Shown one piece after another: positions 36,159 through 48,332 of a stretch of DNA of 64,000 nt. The stretch comes from Hirsutella rhossiliensis. Its lineage: Eukaryota > Ascomycota > Sordariomycetes > Hypocreales > Ophiocordycipitaceae. Every line of letters begins with the position of its first letter. Positions within the stretch are counted from its first letter, which is position 1. A program made the translations under genes and the position numbers. Under the pieces are notes generated by a model. The model ran no database searches. It saw only the letters and a program-made list of their open reading frames with translations, and was not told where the DNA came from. The stretch is taken from NCBI RefSeq assembly GCF_020360975.1, contig NW_025408687.1:620001-684000 (forward strand). Reading direction: 5' to 3'.

Positions 36159-37497
36159 TTGAGGCTACGGAGCAGAGGATAGCACCGATGCCGCGGGTTT
36201 GGTCCACGGTTGAATGTGGATATCAAGCACTCGAGCGAGAGAAAAACGACAAAGCTGGGCGACGAGAAAAAAAGAGGCGCATCAGATGCGCGCGATGTTG
36301 CGATAAGATAAGAAAATGTTCAAGCGGCACGGAATGGAGATACCTCGTTCCGGTTGGACAAGGGTCCGGTTGGACAAGGGTCCAGCCGCAGACGCCTTTG
36401 TTTGCCGTACGGGAGTCAAGGCTTGACAGCTCACCACGAGGTCTAATCTAATAGGTGGTGAAGAGTGGAGGGGGCTATTCCCGCTGGGCGTGGGCAAAGC
36501 AGCAGCATCGAGGTCGTCCTCGAACAGCTCGAGCGATACGATGGAGTGGTGGACTGGCAACTCCAGTGACGCGTGCTTTTGGAAACCACGAGTCCCATGT
36601 GCGCAACCAAGCTGTTGAGAATCAGTGTGCAGGCGATCAATTCAAGAGAATGTCTCCCATCCGACGTGCTCGCCTGCATTCAACTCGGGGGTGCAAAAGC
36701 AATGCGGGCCGAGAGCCAAGCCTGCATCGTCTCCGGCAGCTGGGAGAGGAGGGGGGGAGAGGCGGAGAAGCAGGTTGGTGAGCTGGCTTGCATAATGGAT
36801 TACTCGCTCGAATGTCTTGGGATTGTTGGCCCGAGTTGAGTCAAGGGAGGGGTGCCCGGGCGGCTGAAGCAGTTGTTGAAGTCGGAGGCCGTCATCTTGG
36901 GATTTCATTCTGGAGACTGGATAACTTAGGTAAGGCAGGTAATTACAGTACCTAAGGTAGGGAAGGTAGCTGCTCAAGTATGTACTTTGTATTGCCGGGC
37001 ACGTGCTTTCACCACCGCCTTGACCTCACCCCGCCACCCTCTGGGCCCGTGATAATTTGATGCTCGAGAGAGAGGCAGTCGAGGAAATCCAACAAGGCCA
37101 GGCGGCCCGTCCATTGTCAGCCGGGCTTCATTCACCTCGCGGAATTCGACGACGACTACAAGCCAGACCATTGCATTGACTGACGTGACGGATCGACCGT
37201 CAATTCCGCGTTTTCGTTTCGTTTGGCTTCCCAGTGTCTCACTGCCCCTCCCGCACTGTATGTCCAGCACCTACATCCCTGTTCCTCCTCCTCTCCCCCC
37301 CTTTGCGGCCCTAACTCAATCATCACCTACAGCACTCGATTTGCCCCTCGACCTCCCCTAGAGGTAGCGTCGCCAGCACATCCTTGTCTCCTCCTCCTCC
37401 TCCTCCTCCCCCTACCAACCGTCGTTGCCCTCGTCGCCCCTTCACCACCTCGCCTCAGCCTTGTCACAGCCTGGCATTGCCGCCGCTCTGGTCAAAG
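36159..37497. other. divergent promoter region TIM54 / cot-1
   Basis: No gene. It contains a duplicated GTTGGACAAGGGTCC(A/G) unit (36353-36382), ACCTAAGGTA-type words (36915-36970) and, next to cot-1, CTCCTC and pyrimidine-rich leader sequence. An in-frame ATG at 37384 would add 38 Pro-rich residues to COT-1 and is not preferred. Confidence 0.5.
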
Positions 37498-39667
<2,170 letters not shown>

Positions 39668-40354
39668 TAAGGGAAGACGCCGGAGGAACATGGACTAGGA
39701 GCTTGGGGTCGGAATGATGGGTCGTCTACTCGGAGAGTCGGCTAGAAGATTGGCAACGTGCATCAAGGACATGCACCAAAGAAACAAGGACGTAGGGGTG
39801 CACAATGCGCTCCCATCAATCGTGGTTCCGGTTCCATTTCTCGAGCTCTCGGTCACTAGCTCGAGCTTGCAACGACAGCTCTGTTTCCGCAAGGCTCCTC
39901 GGTGGAGCGCAGCGTGACTTGACGTTTGGCAGCGATGTAGCTGCTCGTAATTAGGCCACCGGTCCAATAGCGTGGTGTCGAGGGCTATCATTACCTTGAT
40001 GAATGGCAATGAATGGCCCAGTTGGTCATCCCAAACCCCCCCTTTCCGATCCCTGCGAATTCAAGACGCCATGCCTTCCAGGTCTCCCATGCCAAGCCCG
40101 ATGTAACTGATGACGGTTAGTGATATATGTATCTACAGCGAGCTGCTCCCTTACTCGAAGGACTTGGTTCCCAGTCGAGCTGCACGCCCAGGTCGCGGGT
40201 CGATGTCGATGTGTGCCGGTCGTTGAGTGGAGAAACGACACATGGCACCAAATGGTCGTCCATGACGAACAAATAATGGAGTCTCAGCGTCGCGATCCAC
40301 GGTGTGGGCTGGCTGGCTGCTGCGGGCGCGCGTCCGCCGCCCAGCTCGGGCCCC
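39668..40354. other. convergent intergenic region cot-1 / PRP11
   Basis: Only 3' flanks are seen, with no supported frame. Confidence 0.5.
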
Positions 40355-41098
40355 TCAGTTCCTGCCGGTCAAGCCCGGAGCAGCGTTGAAGCGCTCCTCG
40401 CGCTCCGTCATGAACATGACCTGGATCCAAAACTCCTTGGAGTCCAGGTCCCAGAAGCAAAACTGGCGGTCGCCGCGCTTGTCGAGCTCGCGGGCGGGGA
40501 TCTTGAAGCCGACCGTCTCGTAGGGCTCGGCGGCGACGAGCAGATACTGGAAGTTCTTGTCGGGCTCCTCGACGTGCTGGGTGAAGGCGTTCGTGACCTG
40601 CCAGTTGGGGGAGACGTCGGGGGCGGCGTCCGGGTACTGCAGCTGGAAGAGCAGGCCCTGCTGGCGGGAGACGGGGTCGCGGATCTTTGTGATTTTGTAG
40701 CCCGGGCGGCCGATCTTGATGAGGTTGCGGCGCGGGGCCGAGGCGCCAAAGGCGACGGGCAGGCCGGTGGCGGGATCGATGGGGCCCGAGGCGCCGTGGT
40801 GGCCGTGCTGGCCGTGGCGGCCCTCCTTTTGCTCGCGGGCGGCGCGGCGGGCGAGGTTGGTCTGGTGCTTCTTGCCCTGGGTGTGGGCGAGGTAGGAGCC
40901 GTCGTTTTGGTGGACGGTGAGGCACAGGCGGCACTCGAAGGAGCCGACGTGGTTCTTGAAGAAGTAGGGGTCCTTGTCGAGGTCGATGGTCTCGAGGGCG
41001 AGCTTGCGCAGGCGCTCGCGGCGGTCGGCGTTTGTGGCCGAGTGCGAGGCGACGCCGCCGCCGCCAAACTTGGAGCCTGCGCGGTTCTGGTAGTCCAT
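40355..41098 (-). CDS. PRP11: splicing factor 3A subunit 2 (SF3a66/Prp11)
   Basis: This U2 snRNP protein is needed for pre-spliceosome assembly. A single exon of 247 residues starts MDYQNRAGSKFGGGG, the conserved SF3A2 N-terminus. A U1-type C2H2 zinc finger uses C56, C59, H72 and H78 (FECRLCLTVH..SYLAHTQGKKHQ). After a Gly/His linker comes the SF3A2 core: IGRPGYKITKIRDP, GLLFQLQYPDA, FQYLLVAAEPYETVGFKIP, FCFWDLDSKEFWIQVMF. The Pro-rich tail of animal SF3A2 is absent, as in other fungi. A purine-rich repeat (pyrimidine-rich on the coding strand) lies in the leader at 41173-41275. Confidence 0.96.
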   Translation of the reverse strand: MDYQNRAGSKFGGGGVASHSATNADRRERLRKLALETIDLDKDPYFFKNHVGSFECRLCLTVHQNDGSYLAHTQGKKHQTNLARRAAREQKEGRHGQHGHHGASGPIDPATGLPVAFGASAPRRNLIKIGRPGYKITKIRDPVSRQQGLLFQLQYPDAAPDVSPNWQVTNAFTQHVEEPDKNFQYLLVAAEPYETVGFKIPARELDKRGDRQFCFWDLDSKEFWIQVMFMTEREERFNAAPGLTGRN

Positions 41099-41509
41099 TT
41101 TCGGGTCTCAGTCGCTTTCGGAGAGTGGGCGGTGTGGCTTCTCCGAGTGCCTTGGTTCGTGTAGAAATGGCCCGGAGAGAGGAGATGGAGGAGAGAGGAG
41201 AGGGAGGAGAGAGGGGAGGGAGGAGGGAGGAGGGAGGAGGGAGGAGATGGACGAGGGAGGAGGGAGGAGGAGAGTCGGAACAAAAACTACGAGATGAGTG
41301 AGAGGCAGCGACGAAGGGCTGGCTGACTGGCCAATGAAAAGCCCGCCTTGCACGAGGCTGTTGCTAGGTCTCCACTTTAAGTTAAGCCCTTCCACCAGCC
41401 GCCGTCTTGTCTTCTCTAATCTCTACCTTCACACTCACAGCACACACATCAGCATGCTTAGCTCTGCCATTGTCGTTGGCGAACCCTGGCCATGGCTAGC
41501 TGACTGTTC
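41099..41509. other. PRP11 leader/promoter and aminotransferase 3' flank
   Basis: Mostly the GGAGGGA repeat (41173-41275) plus presumed promoter sequence. No gene. Confidence 0.5.
41173..41275 (+). repeat. GGAGGA/GGAGGGA purine tract in the PRP11 leader
   Basis: About 100 bp almost purely of G and A on the plus strand, built of GGAGGGA, GGAGA and GGAGG units, so the PRP11 coding strand has CCTCCCT repeats starting 75 bp upstream of its ATG. It could form triplex or G-quadruplex structure (inference). Confidence 0.85.
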
Positions 41510-42919
41510 TCAACTAAGCGCGATGAGGCCCTCGTTCCTCGACACAAAGTCCCCGACGCACTCGACGAACCTGTCGAGCGCATCCTGCGGCGTCCCCAGG
41601 ATCAAGGCAACAAGCCCACGCCTCGCAATCCAGAAGCCGGCCTCGAGCATTTCAAACCACAAGAGGTCGCACAGCTTCCTTGCCTCGTCGCCGTCGGCGG
41701 CAAAGTGGGCGCTCATCAGCGTGCCGCGGCCCGTCCAGTGCATCCTGGTGCCCTCGGTCGCCGCGTCGAGCCTGGCCCGGAGCCCGTCTCCCCTTGCCGT
41801 GAAGTCGTCGGCCGCGCGGGGCGTGTAGATGCGCGTGAGCCCCGCGTGGCCCAGGTGCATGGCCAGCGTGTTGTTGTTGAAGGTGCCCGAGTGCGGCAGG
41901 GCATCCGGGGCGAGGCGAGCGTCAAAGGCGGCCATGACGTCTGCCCGGCCGCCAAAGGCCCCAAAGGCCACGCCGCCGCCCAGCCACTTGCCCAGGCTCT
42001 TAAGGTCGGGCTTCAGCTCGTGGATGCCTGCCAGTCCACCCGCGGAAAGCCGCGACGTCGCGACCTCGTCGAGGATGAAGAGCACGCCGACCTATCCTTT
42101 GCCAGTCAGCACCCGCCGCTCCTCGAGACTCCATCCATGGCCCCGCAAAACGAACCTCGGACGCCGTCTGCTCGACGCAGGCCAGGAACTCGGGGGTCCC
42201 GCAGACGCAGCCGCCGGCGGATTGCATGCCTTCCATGAGCACGGCGGCGACGCCCGGGCTCCGAATCGCCTTGGCCGCGCTTTCCAGATGGTTGTACTCG
42301 GCAACAATCCAGTCATCAACGTCGACATTGTTAGCAGCCGCCTGCCCACCGGCGAAGCCCAGCACACTGCCGTGATAGCCGTTGGCGAAAACGACAATCT
42401 TGCGCTTCTTGGTAAAGTGGCGAGCCGCGGCTAAGGCCTGCAGGTTGGCCTCGGTACCCGAGCTGGTGAACCTGACGAGCTCAAGCCCAAAGCGTTGGCA
42501 GACGGCGCTGGCCAACAACTGCTCCTGGGCCACGGTCCCGCCCATGTGCAGGCCCACGTCTTCAAAGATGTGCCTCGCGACACCCTGAATTACAGGGTGA
42601 GAGTGTCCGTAGAGGCCGGCCGTGAAGTCTCCCAGGAGATCGACGAGGCTGCTCTCAGTTGAGCTGCCGAGGAAGCGGTGAGTCGCGGACAGCATTGGGC
42701 TTACTTGTGCCCGTCTTCCGTCGTGACCGCGTGTCCATGGCCAGACCTCAGGCTCAAGGGGAACGGATCAGTGTAGAGGACGGATCTGGTGCCTCCTCCC
42801 GGTAGAGACTTTGCGGCTTCGTCGTGGAGGGCCTTGGATTTTGGGTTCCGCTGCACGTATCGTGCCGTGGCGGCATCGAGTGTCTGTTGCAGGCCATGAC
42901 GAGCCGGTGACGGTGGCAT
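41510..42919 (-). CDS. class III PLP aminotransferase (glutamate-1-semialdehyde aminomutase-like)
   Basis: Three exons (42705-42919, 42156-42648, 41510-42091) join in phase to 429 residues, normal for the family. Conserved blocks: LPGGGTRSVLYTDPFPL, LVDLLGDFTAGLYGHSHP, FTSSGTEANLQALAAAR (PLP phosphate loop), NGYHGSVLGF (ring-stacking Tyr/His), then LDEVATSR with Asp244 and LGKWLGGG with the Schiff-base Lys271, so it should be active. For intron 1 a 56 nt form (42649-42704) is preferred because it restores the family pattern; a 41 nt form is also in phase. Fungi make haem from glycine by ALA synthase and do not use a glutamate-semialdehyde mutase for it, so the substrate is unknown, perhaps an amino ketone or omega-amino acid. 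Confidence 0.9.
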
Positions 42920-43272
42920 TGCGGTAAGAGACTAATACAAATGGCTTTCACGTCCTAGAGGACAAGTAGATTCATTTAAGATGATTTGCAAAGAGAATAG
43001 GAGCGAGTGATACAGAAAGTTGTCTCTCGCTGCTGGCGATTCAGGGGCAGCAATACAACCTCTAGGTACGTACCTTGCACTGGTGTCTTTCGGTTAGAGA
43101 CGTGGGGGTGCGGGGATGCAAAGGCGGTGAATGCGAAGAGTCTGGCAGAATCTGCATCCCACCCAATTTTTTTTCTGCCATAACCTCCATCCATCCATCC
43201 ACCCTCCAGCGCTTGAGCAGCAGTCAACGACCAAAGGCTCTATTGTCCTTTGAATTGACCTGCAATCACACA
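42920..43272. other. divergent promoter, aminotransferase / NUG1
   Basis: 353 bp between two start codons facing away from each other. It is probably a shared or bidirectional promoter. It contains a CCATCCATCCATCC run (43185-43202) near NUG1. No other gene. Confidence 0.5.
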
Positions 43273-43664
43273 ATGGCGGGCACCGTCAACAAGCCGAAGA
43301 GTGAGTGGGCTGCACTCCTTGAACTTGGAGTCTCTCGCTAACCGCAAACAACACTAACCAGAACCAAAGTCGAAGCGCGGCACCTCCCGTCTCCGCCACA
43401 AGGTCGAAAAGGCGTCGGCCGCAAAGCAGCGCAAGCAGCGCAAGCTCGCCCGCAAAAACCCCGAATGGCGGTCCAAGCTGAAAAAGGACCCCGGCATCCC
43501 GAACCTGTTCCCCTACAAGGAGAGGCTGCTCGAGGAGGCCGAGCAGCGCCGCATGAAGAAGGCGGCCGAGGCGCTGCGGAAAAAGGAGCTGGCAAAGGCG
43601 GCCAAGACGGGCGCTGAGCAGGACGACGAGCAGCAGATGCCCGGCGTCGAGGTGGATGGCGTGC

Positions 43665-43695
<31 letters not shown>

Positions 43696-44974
43696 TATGG
43701 ATGACGGCGATGTGGACGAGTCGAATCCCATGGCCGCGCTGCTGGCCAGCGCCAAGGCCGCCGCGGCCCAGTACGATCGCGAACTCGCCGACAGTGACGG
43801 CATGGACCAAGATGACAGCGACAGCGACCAGGGCAGCGACTTTGGCGCCGTCGATGTTTCCATCGGCCAGTCCTCGCGCAAGTCGTACGACAAGGTCTCC
43901 AAGCAAGTGGTGGAGCAGGCCGACGTGGTCCTCTACGTGCTCGACGCGCGCGACCCGGAGGGCACGCGCTCCCGGGAGGTGGAACGCAGCATCATGGCCG
44001 CGGCCTCGGGTGGCAAGCGCCTTATCCTCGTCCTCAACAAGATCGACCTGGTGCCGGCAAATGTGCTGCGCAACTGGCTCGTCTACCTGCGCCGCTACTT
44101 CCCCACGCTGCCGCTGCGGGCCTCGGGCGCCGCCTCGGGCGCCCGCGCCTTCAATCACGGCGACCTAACGGTGCAAAGCACGTCGGCCACGCTCTTCAGG
44201 GCCCTCAAGAGCTTCGCTGCCACCCGCCAGCTCAAGCGCGCCATCTCTGTCGGCGTCATCGGATACCCCAATGTCGGCAAGAGCTCCGTCATCAACGCCC
44301 TCCTCTCGCGCATGGGCGGCAAGGCCGGCGGCTCGTCCAAGGCCTGTCCCGCCGGCGCCGAGGCCGGTGTCACGACGAGCATCCGCGCCGTCAAGATTGA
44401 CAGCAAGCTCACCCTGCTCGACTCGCCCGGCGTCGTTTTCCCCTCGTCGTCGTCGGCCCACTCGGGCGGCCTCGTCTCCCTCAAGAACGCCGCCGAGGCC
44501 CACGCCCACCTCGTCCTGCTCAACGCCGTGCCCCCCAAGCAAATCGACGACCCCATCCCCGCCGTCAGCCTCCTCATCCGCCGCCTGTCCCTCTCCCCCG
44601 ACCTCATGCAGAAGCTCACCGACGTCTACGACATCCCCCCGCTCCTCCCCGACCACGGCGACGTCACCACCGACTTCCTCGTCCAGGTCGCCCGCAAGCG
44701 CGGCCGCCTCGGCCGCGGCGGCGTCCCCAACCTCGCCGCCGCCGCCATGGCTGTCGTCACCGACTGGCGAGACGGCCGCATCCAAGGCTGGGTCGAGCCC
44801 CCCGCCGCTGCCGACCCGGCGCCCGGCGCGCCTGCCAACTCGAGTGCCCGCGAGGATGCCGCCATGCCGGATCAAAAGGAGATTGTCACCGAGTGGGCCG
44901 CCGAGTTCAAGCTCGAGGGCCTGTGGGGCGACGACGCGGCCGTGGACGCTGGCGGCGATGCCATGGAGCAATAG
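43273..44974 (+). CDS. NUG1: nucleolar circularly permuted GTPase NUG1 (nucleostemin/GNL3 family)
   Basis: This is a GTPase for 60S ribosomal subunit maturation and export. Exons 43273-43300 and 43362-44974 join in phase (61 nt intron with CTAAC) to 546 residues. The basic N-terminus (KPKSKRGTSRLRHKVEKA) and coiled coil (RRMKKAAEALRKKELAKAA) match the GNL3/Nug1 N-terminal domain. An Asp10 run follows. G motifs come in permuted order: NKID (G4) at about 235, GYPNVGKSS (G1) at about 310, DSPG (G3) at about 363, as in YlqF/YawG GTPases. A C-terminal KKLT-like helical region and acidic tail end the protein. It converges on DIS3, another rRNA-processing gene. Confidence 0.95.
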
Positions 44975-45315
44975 CATGTCTCGGGGGCGAGCGACTGGTG
45001 GAAGGATTGCTGCTGTCTTGGTTTTTTTTTCCCTATCGTCTCCTGCTTGTCCACATCAAGGGCTCGGCGTTGCAAGGCTGGTCGGAAACGAGGCAAATGT
45101 ATTCAATGGCTTCTCCTCTTTGGATGCAACCTGAACGAAAATACATTGCGTCGAAATGAGATCCACATTCCTGACTTTGTAGACCGTCTTGTCCTTTTTA
45201 CTACTCGTCGGCCACCCATATGTATAAAATGTGACATGGCTCCGCAATGCTCTCTCCCTTTCCCTCAACTTCTGCAGCCCCAAGAGCCAGGAACTATACC
45301 ACGTCTCCGGGCAGC
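44975..45315. other. convergent 3' region NUG1 / DIS3
   Basis: 341 bp between the two stop codons. Only 3' UTR sequence is expected, and no gene was seen. Confidence 0.5.
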
Positions 45316-48300
45316 TCAGGCACTAATCAACTCCATCTTGACACCCCTCTTGCCCGTCTTGTCGTCCTTCTCATCGCGCACCCTGACCTTGACCTTTTGG
45401 AACAGCTCGACGCGGACGGCGCGGCTGCCGCGGGTCACGAGCGTGTACGAGTCGGCGTCGAAGTCGCTCTCGGGTTCGGGCTCGGCCAGGTCGCGCAGGC
45501 GGATGAGGCCCTCGATGCCGAAGCGCGGCACGAGGGCGACGAAGCCGTTGCTGAAGACCTTGATGACAAAGGCGTCCTCGTCGGCGGCCGCCTTGCCGCG
45601 GAGCGCCTGGCCGACGTAGTAGGCGATGCTGGCGCGGCCGGCCATCTGGGCGTTGCGGTGGCGCACGTTGATGTTCTTGCACACGGCCTCGAGGCGCCCG
45701 CGGCTGCGGACCGACGGGTGCACCGCCTCGTAGCCAATGGCGGCCGCGAGCTGCCGGTGGACGAGCAGGTCGGCGTAGCGCCGGATGGGCGACGTAAAGT
45801 GCGTGTAAATGTCCGAGGCAAGGCCGTAGTGCCGGAACTCGGGGTACGCCTGCGTGCCCGAGCAAAAGTACTCGGCGCTCATCATGCACCGCGTCGCCAT
45901 GATGCGCACGAGCGTGTTGAAGAAGGGCTCGCCCGCCTCGACGCACCGGTCAAGCGAGTCGGCGAGCGCCTTGCTCGTGTCGCTGCGCAGCTCCAGGCCC
46001 TTCTTGACGCGCAGCTGGTTCGAGAGTTCGTCAAAGTTGGTCTTGGGCGGCGCCGCGTGACGCCGCAGAATGGCCGTCTGCGGAAAGGCCTCGTGGATCT
46101 TGGCGGCGACGCTGACGTTGGCCAGCAGCATAAACTCCTCGACCAGCGAGTTGGTGTCGAGGAGCTCCTTGGTCTTGACGTCGATGGGGTCCGACGTCTC
46201 CGATTCCATCTGCACCTTGACCTCGGGCGACGACAGGCTCAGCGCGCCCGCCTCCATGCGCTTCTTCTTGAGATTCTTGGACAGCATCAGGAGCGTGCGC
46301 ATCCCCTCGGTCAGCTCATCCTGCTGCGACTTGTCGTCGATCCGGAGCTGGGCCTGTTGGTAGCTGAAAGCCTCACGGGACTTGATGACGGACTTGGTGA
46401 AGCGCGCACCGACAATGTTCGCGTTGCCGTCGACTTCCCAAATGACGGAAAAGGCAAACCGCTCGACATATGGCTTGAGAGAGCACAGGTCGGTGCCGAG
46501 AAGCATCGGGAGCATGTCGATGCGCTTATCGACCAGGTACACGGTGGTGCCGCGGACGCTGGCCTCGTTGTCCATGGCCGTGGCCGGCTTGACAAAGTTG
46601 GAGACGTCGGCAATGTGCACTCCCACCTCAAAGTTGCCATTCGGGAGCTTCCGGGCGTGGAGCGCATCATCGATGTCCTGGCATCCCGGAGGATCAATGC
46701 TGCAGATGAGCAGCCCTCTCAAATCCTCCCGATCTCTCCATCCCGGGTCATCTATACTCTCAGGCACCCGCCAGTCATGCCCCTCCTTGGGGAGACAGTC
46801 CAGGACCGTCTTCGGGAATGGCCGATACTGAACGTCCCACTCGAGCAGCAGTGCCTCTGTCTCGGCGGCCTTTGTCTCGAGCTCGCCGAGCGATCGCACC
46901 AGATGCCCCACCGGGTGCCTCGAGTCTCGCTCCCAGGCATCCATCGTGACGAGTAGCCGCTTGCCCAGTAGCTCCGAGACTTGGCGGGTTCGGAGTCGGA
47001 TCTTGGGGATCTTCTTGTCCATGGGGACGAGGAAGACGTTGTCCTGCCTCCGCCCCTGGGATGACGACTTGCTGGCCGAGGACGGGTCGATATGACCCAC
47101 GTACTGGCGCCAGTTTCGCTTGATGACGCCGACCACCTTGGCCGTCGGCTGTGGCTGACTTTCTGACTGAGACTTTTGCGTTCTCTTGACCTCCTCCTGA
47201 AGAGCCTTGCGCTCCTTGTCGGAGACGAAATCCTCGCGCCCTTCGGCATCTGCATTCTCGTTGCGCGTGATGGTTTCCTCCTCGATGATCTTGGTCGAGG
47301 GCTCTTTCCATTTGTCTTGCGGGAGAAGCTCCACGACAACGACATCGCCATCGACGGCACGGTTGATGCTCTCCCGACCTAGGACTAGCAGAGGTTTGGG
47401 GAACGCAGGGACCTTGATGGAGCCTTCTAGGTAGTTGTAGGGAGACACGTTGAAGATCCCTTGGTGCATCAAGCCAGCTTTGACTCCCGTCATCATCCTT
47501 GACAGAGTGTAGTATTCGGGGTATAACATCTGCGAGGCCTTGTTGAAGCCGCCGCCTCGGCTTTGAGACTCGGCAACCATGTCGAGCAGCTTTTCGCCAT
47601 CCTCGAGGCCTCTCACGTAGTCGGCAAGCAATGAGGCCTTGAGCCCCTGTTCGCGGGCCTTGCGCACATTGTCTTGGTCGTCGCTAAGCATCACGATGGC
47701 CGGGACTTTTTTTGCTCTCGTCCGAGCCAGATGCTCGCCGTACCACCTGACAGCAAGCCGAATGGCGCGGTCGTTACGGTCGTTGACGCTTTCATTTGGC
47801 TCGCGGTTCACGTACGTCTCCAGGCGGAAGTCGTTGTAGAAGACATAGAAGCGCTTGTCCTCGCTCCTGGTCAGCCCCATCAGACGGTTGTAGAGAGGAA
47901 GCGACCGGTTGCGAAGCTCTTCCAGGACCGTCTGCAGAATGACGACGTCGTATAAGGATGAGCTCTGCTCAAACAGGTCCATGGCATTCAGCAGCGCGTT
48001 GGTGTCGGGGACCAGGTAATGCCCCTCGGGGAATGCCCTGGTGCCCGCAGGCTTGTCCGAAAGGACAAAAGGCAGGACTGGTCATAAAGTTGTCAGTCTC
48101 GCAAGCGGTTCTGAAGAATCGAACACTACAGCATACCTTGTCCGGCGGCATTTCTGGGGGCTCCTTCGAGGCAGGCCCTGCAGATCTTTGATGAACAGGG
48201 GATGTCGGTCCTGAGGTAGACTTCCCGCACGATTTTCTGCACCTTGCCGCTGCGCGTTGATCGAACATATACCTTGCTGGAAATGTTGGCGGCCAGCGGA

Positions 48301-48332
48301 TCGGCCGCCTGCGATCTCTTCAGACTCGTCAT
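45316..48332 (-). CDS. DIS3: exosome catalytic subunit Dis3/Rrp44
   Basis: This exonuclease and endonuclease of the RNA exosome processes rRNA and degrades RNA from the 3' end, mainly in the nucleus. Exons 48137-48332 and 45316-48077 (59 nt intron) give 985 residues, the family size. The N-terminal CR3 motif CSSKICRAC precedes a PIN domain with Asp90 in VPDTN and later acidic residues (LSDDQDN), consistent with active endonuclease. Cold-shock-type domains contain VDGDVVVVELLP and VVGVIKRNWRQYVGHI. The RNB domain carries IDPPGCQDIDDALH (Asp527, 533, 535, 536) and VHIADVSNFV, so exonuclease residues are intact. RRYADLLVHRQLAAAI and a C-terminal S1 domain follow. The intron joins the CR3 exon to the PIN domain in phase. 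Confidence 0.98.

Noticed and set aside
37384..37497. upstream in-frame extension of COT-1
   Set aside because: The added residues are poly-Pro from a CTCCTC leader. Relatives start at the MDG.N..HLNFG sequence.
45247..46956. 569-codon plus-strand frame
   Set aside because: It lies antisense to the well-supported DIS3 coding region, and its long open stretch follows from the GC-rich codon use of DIS3.
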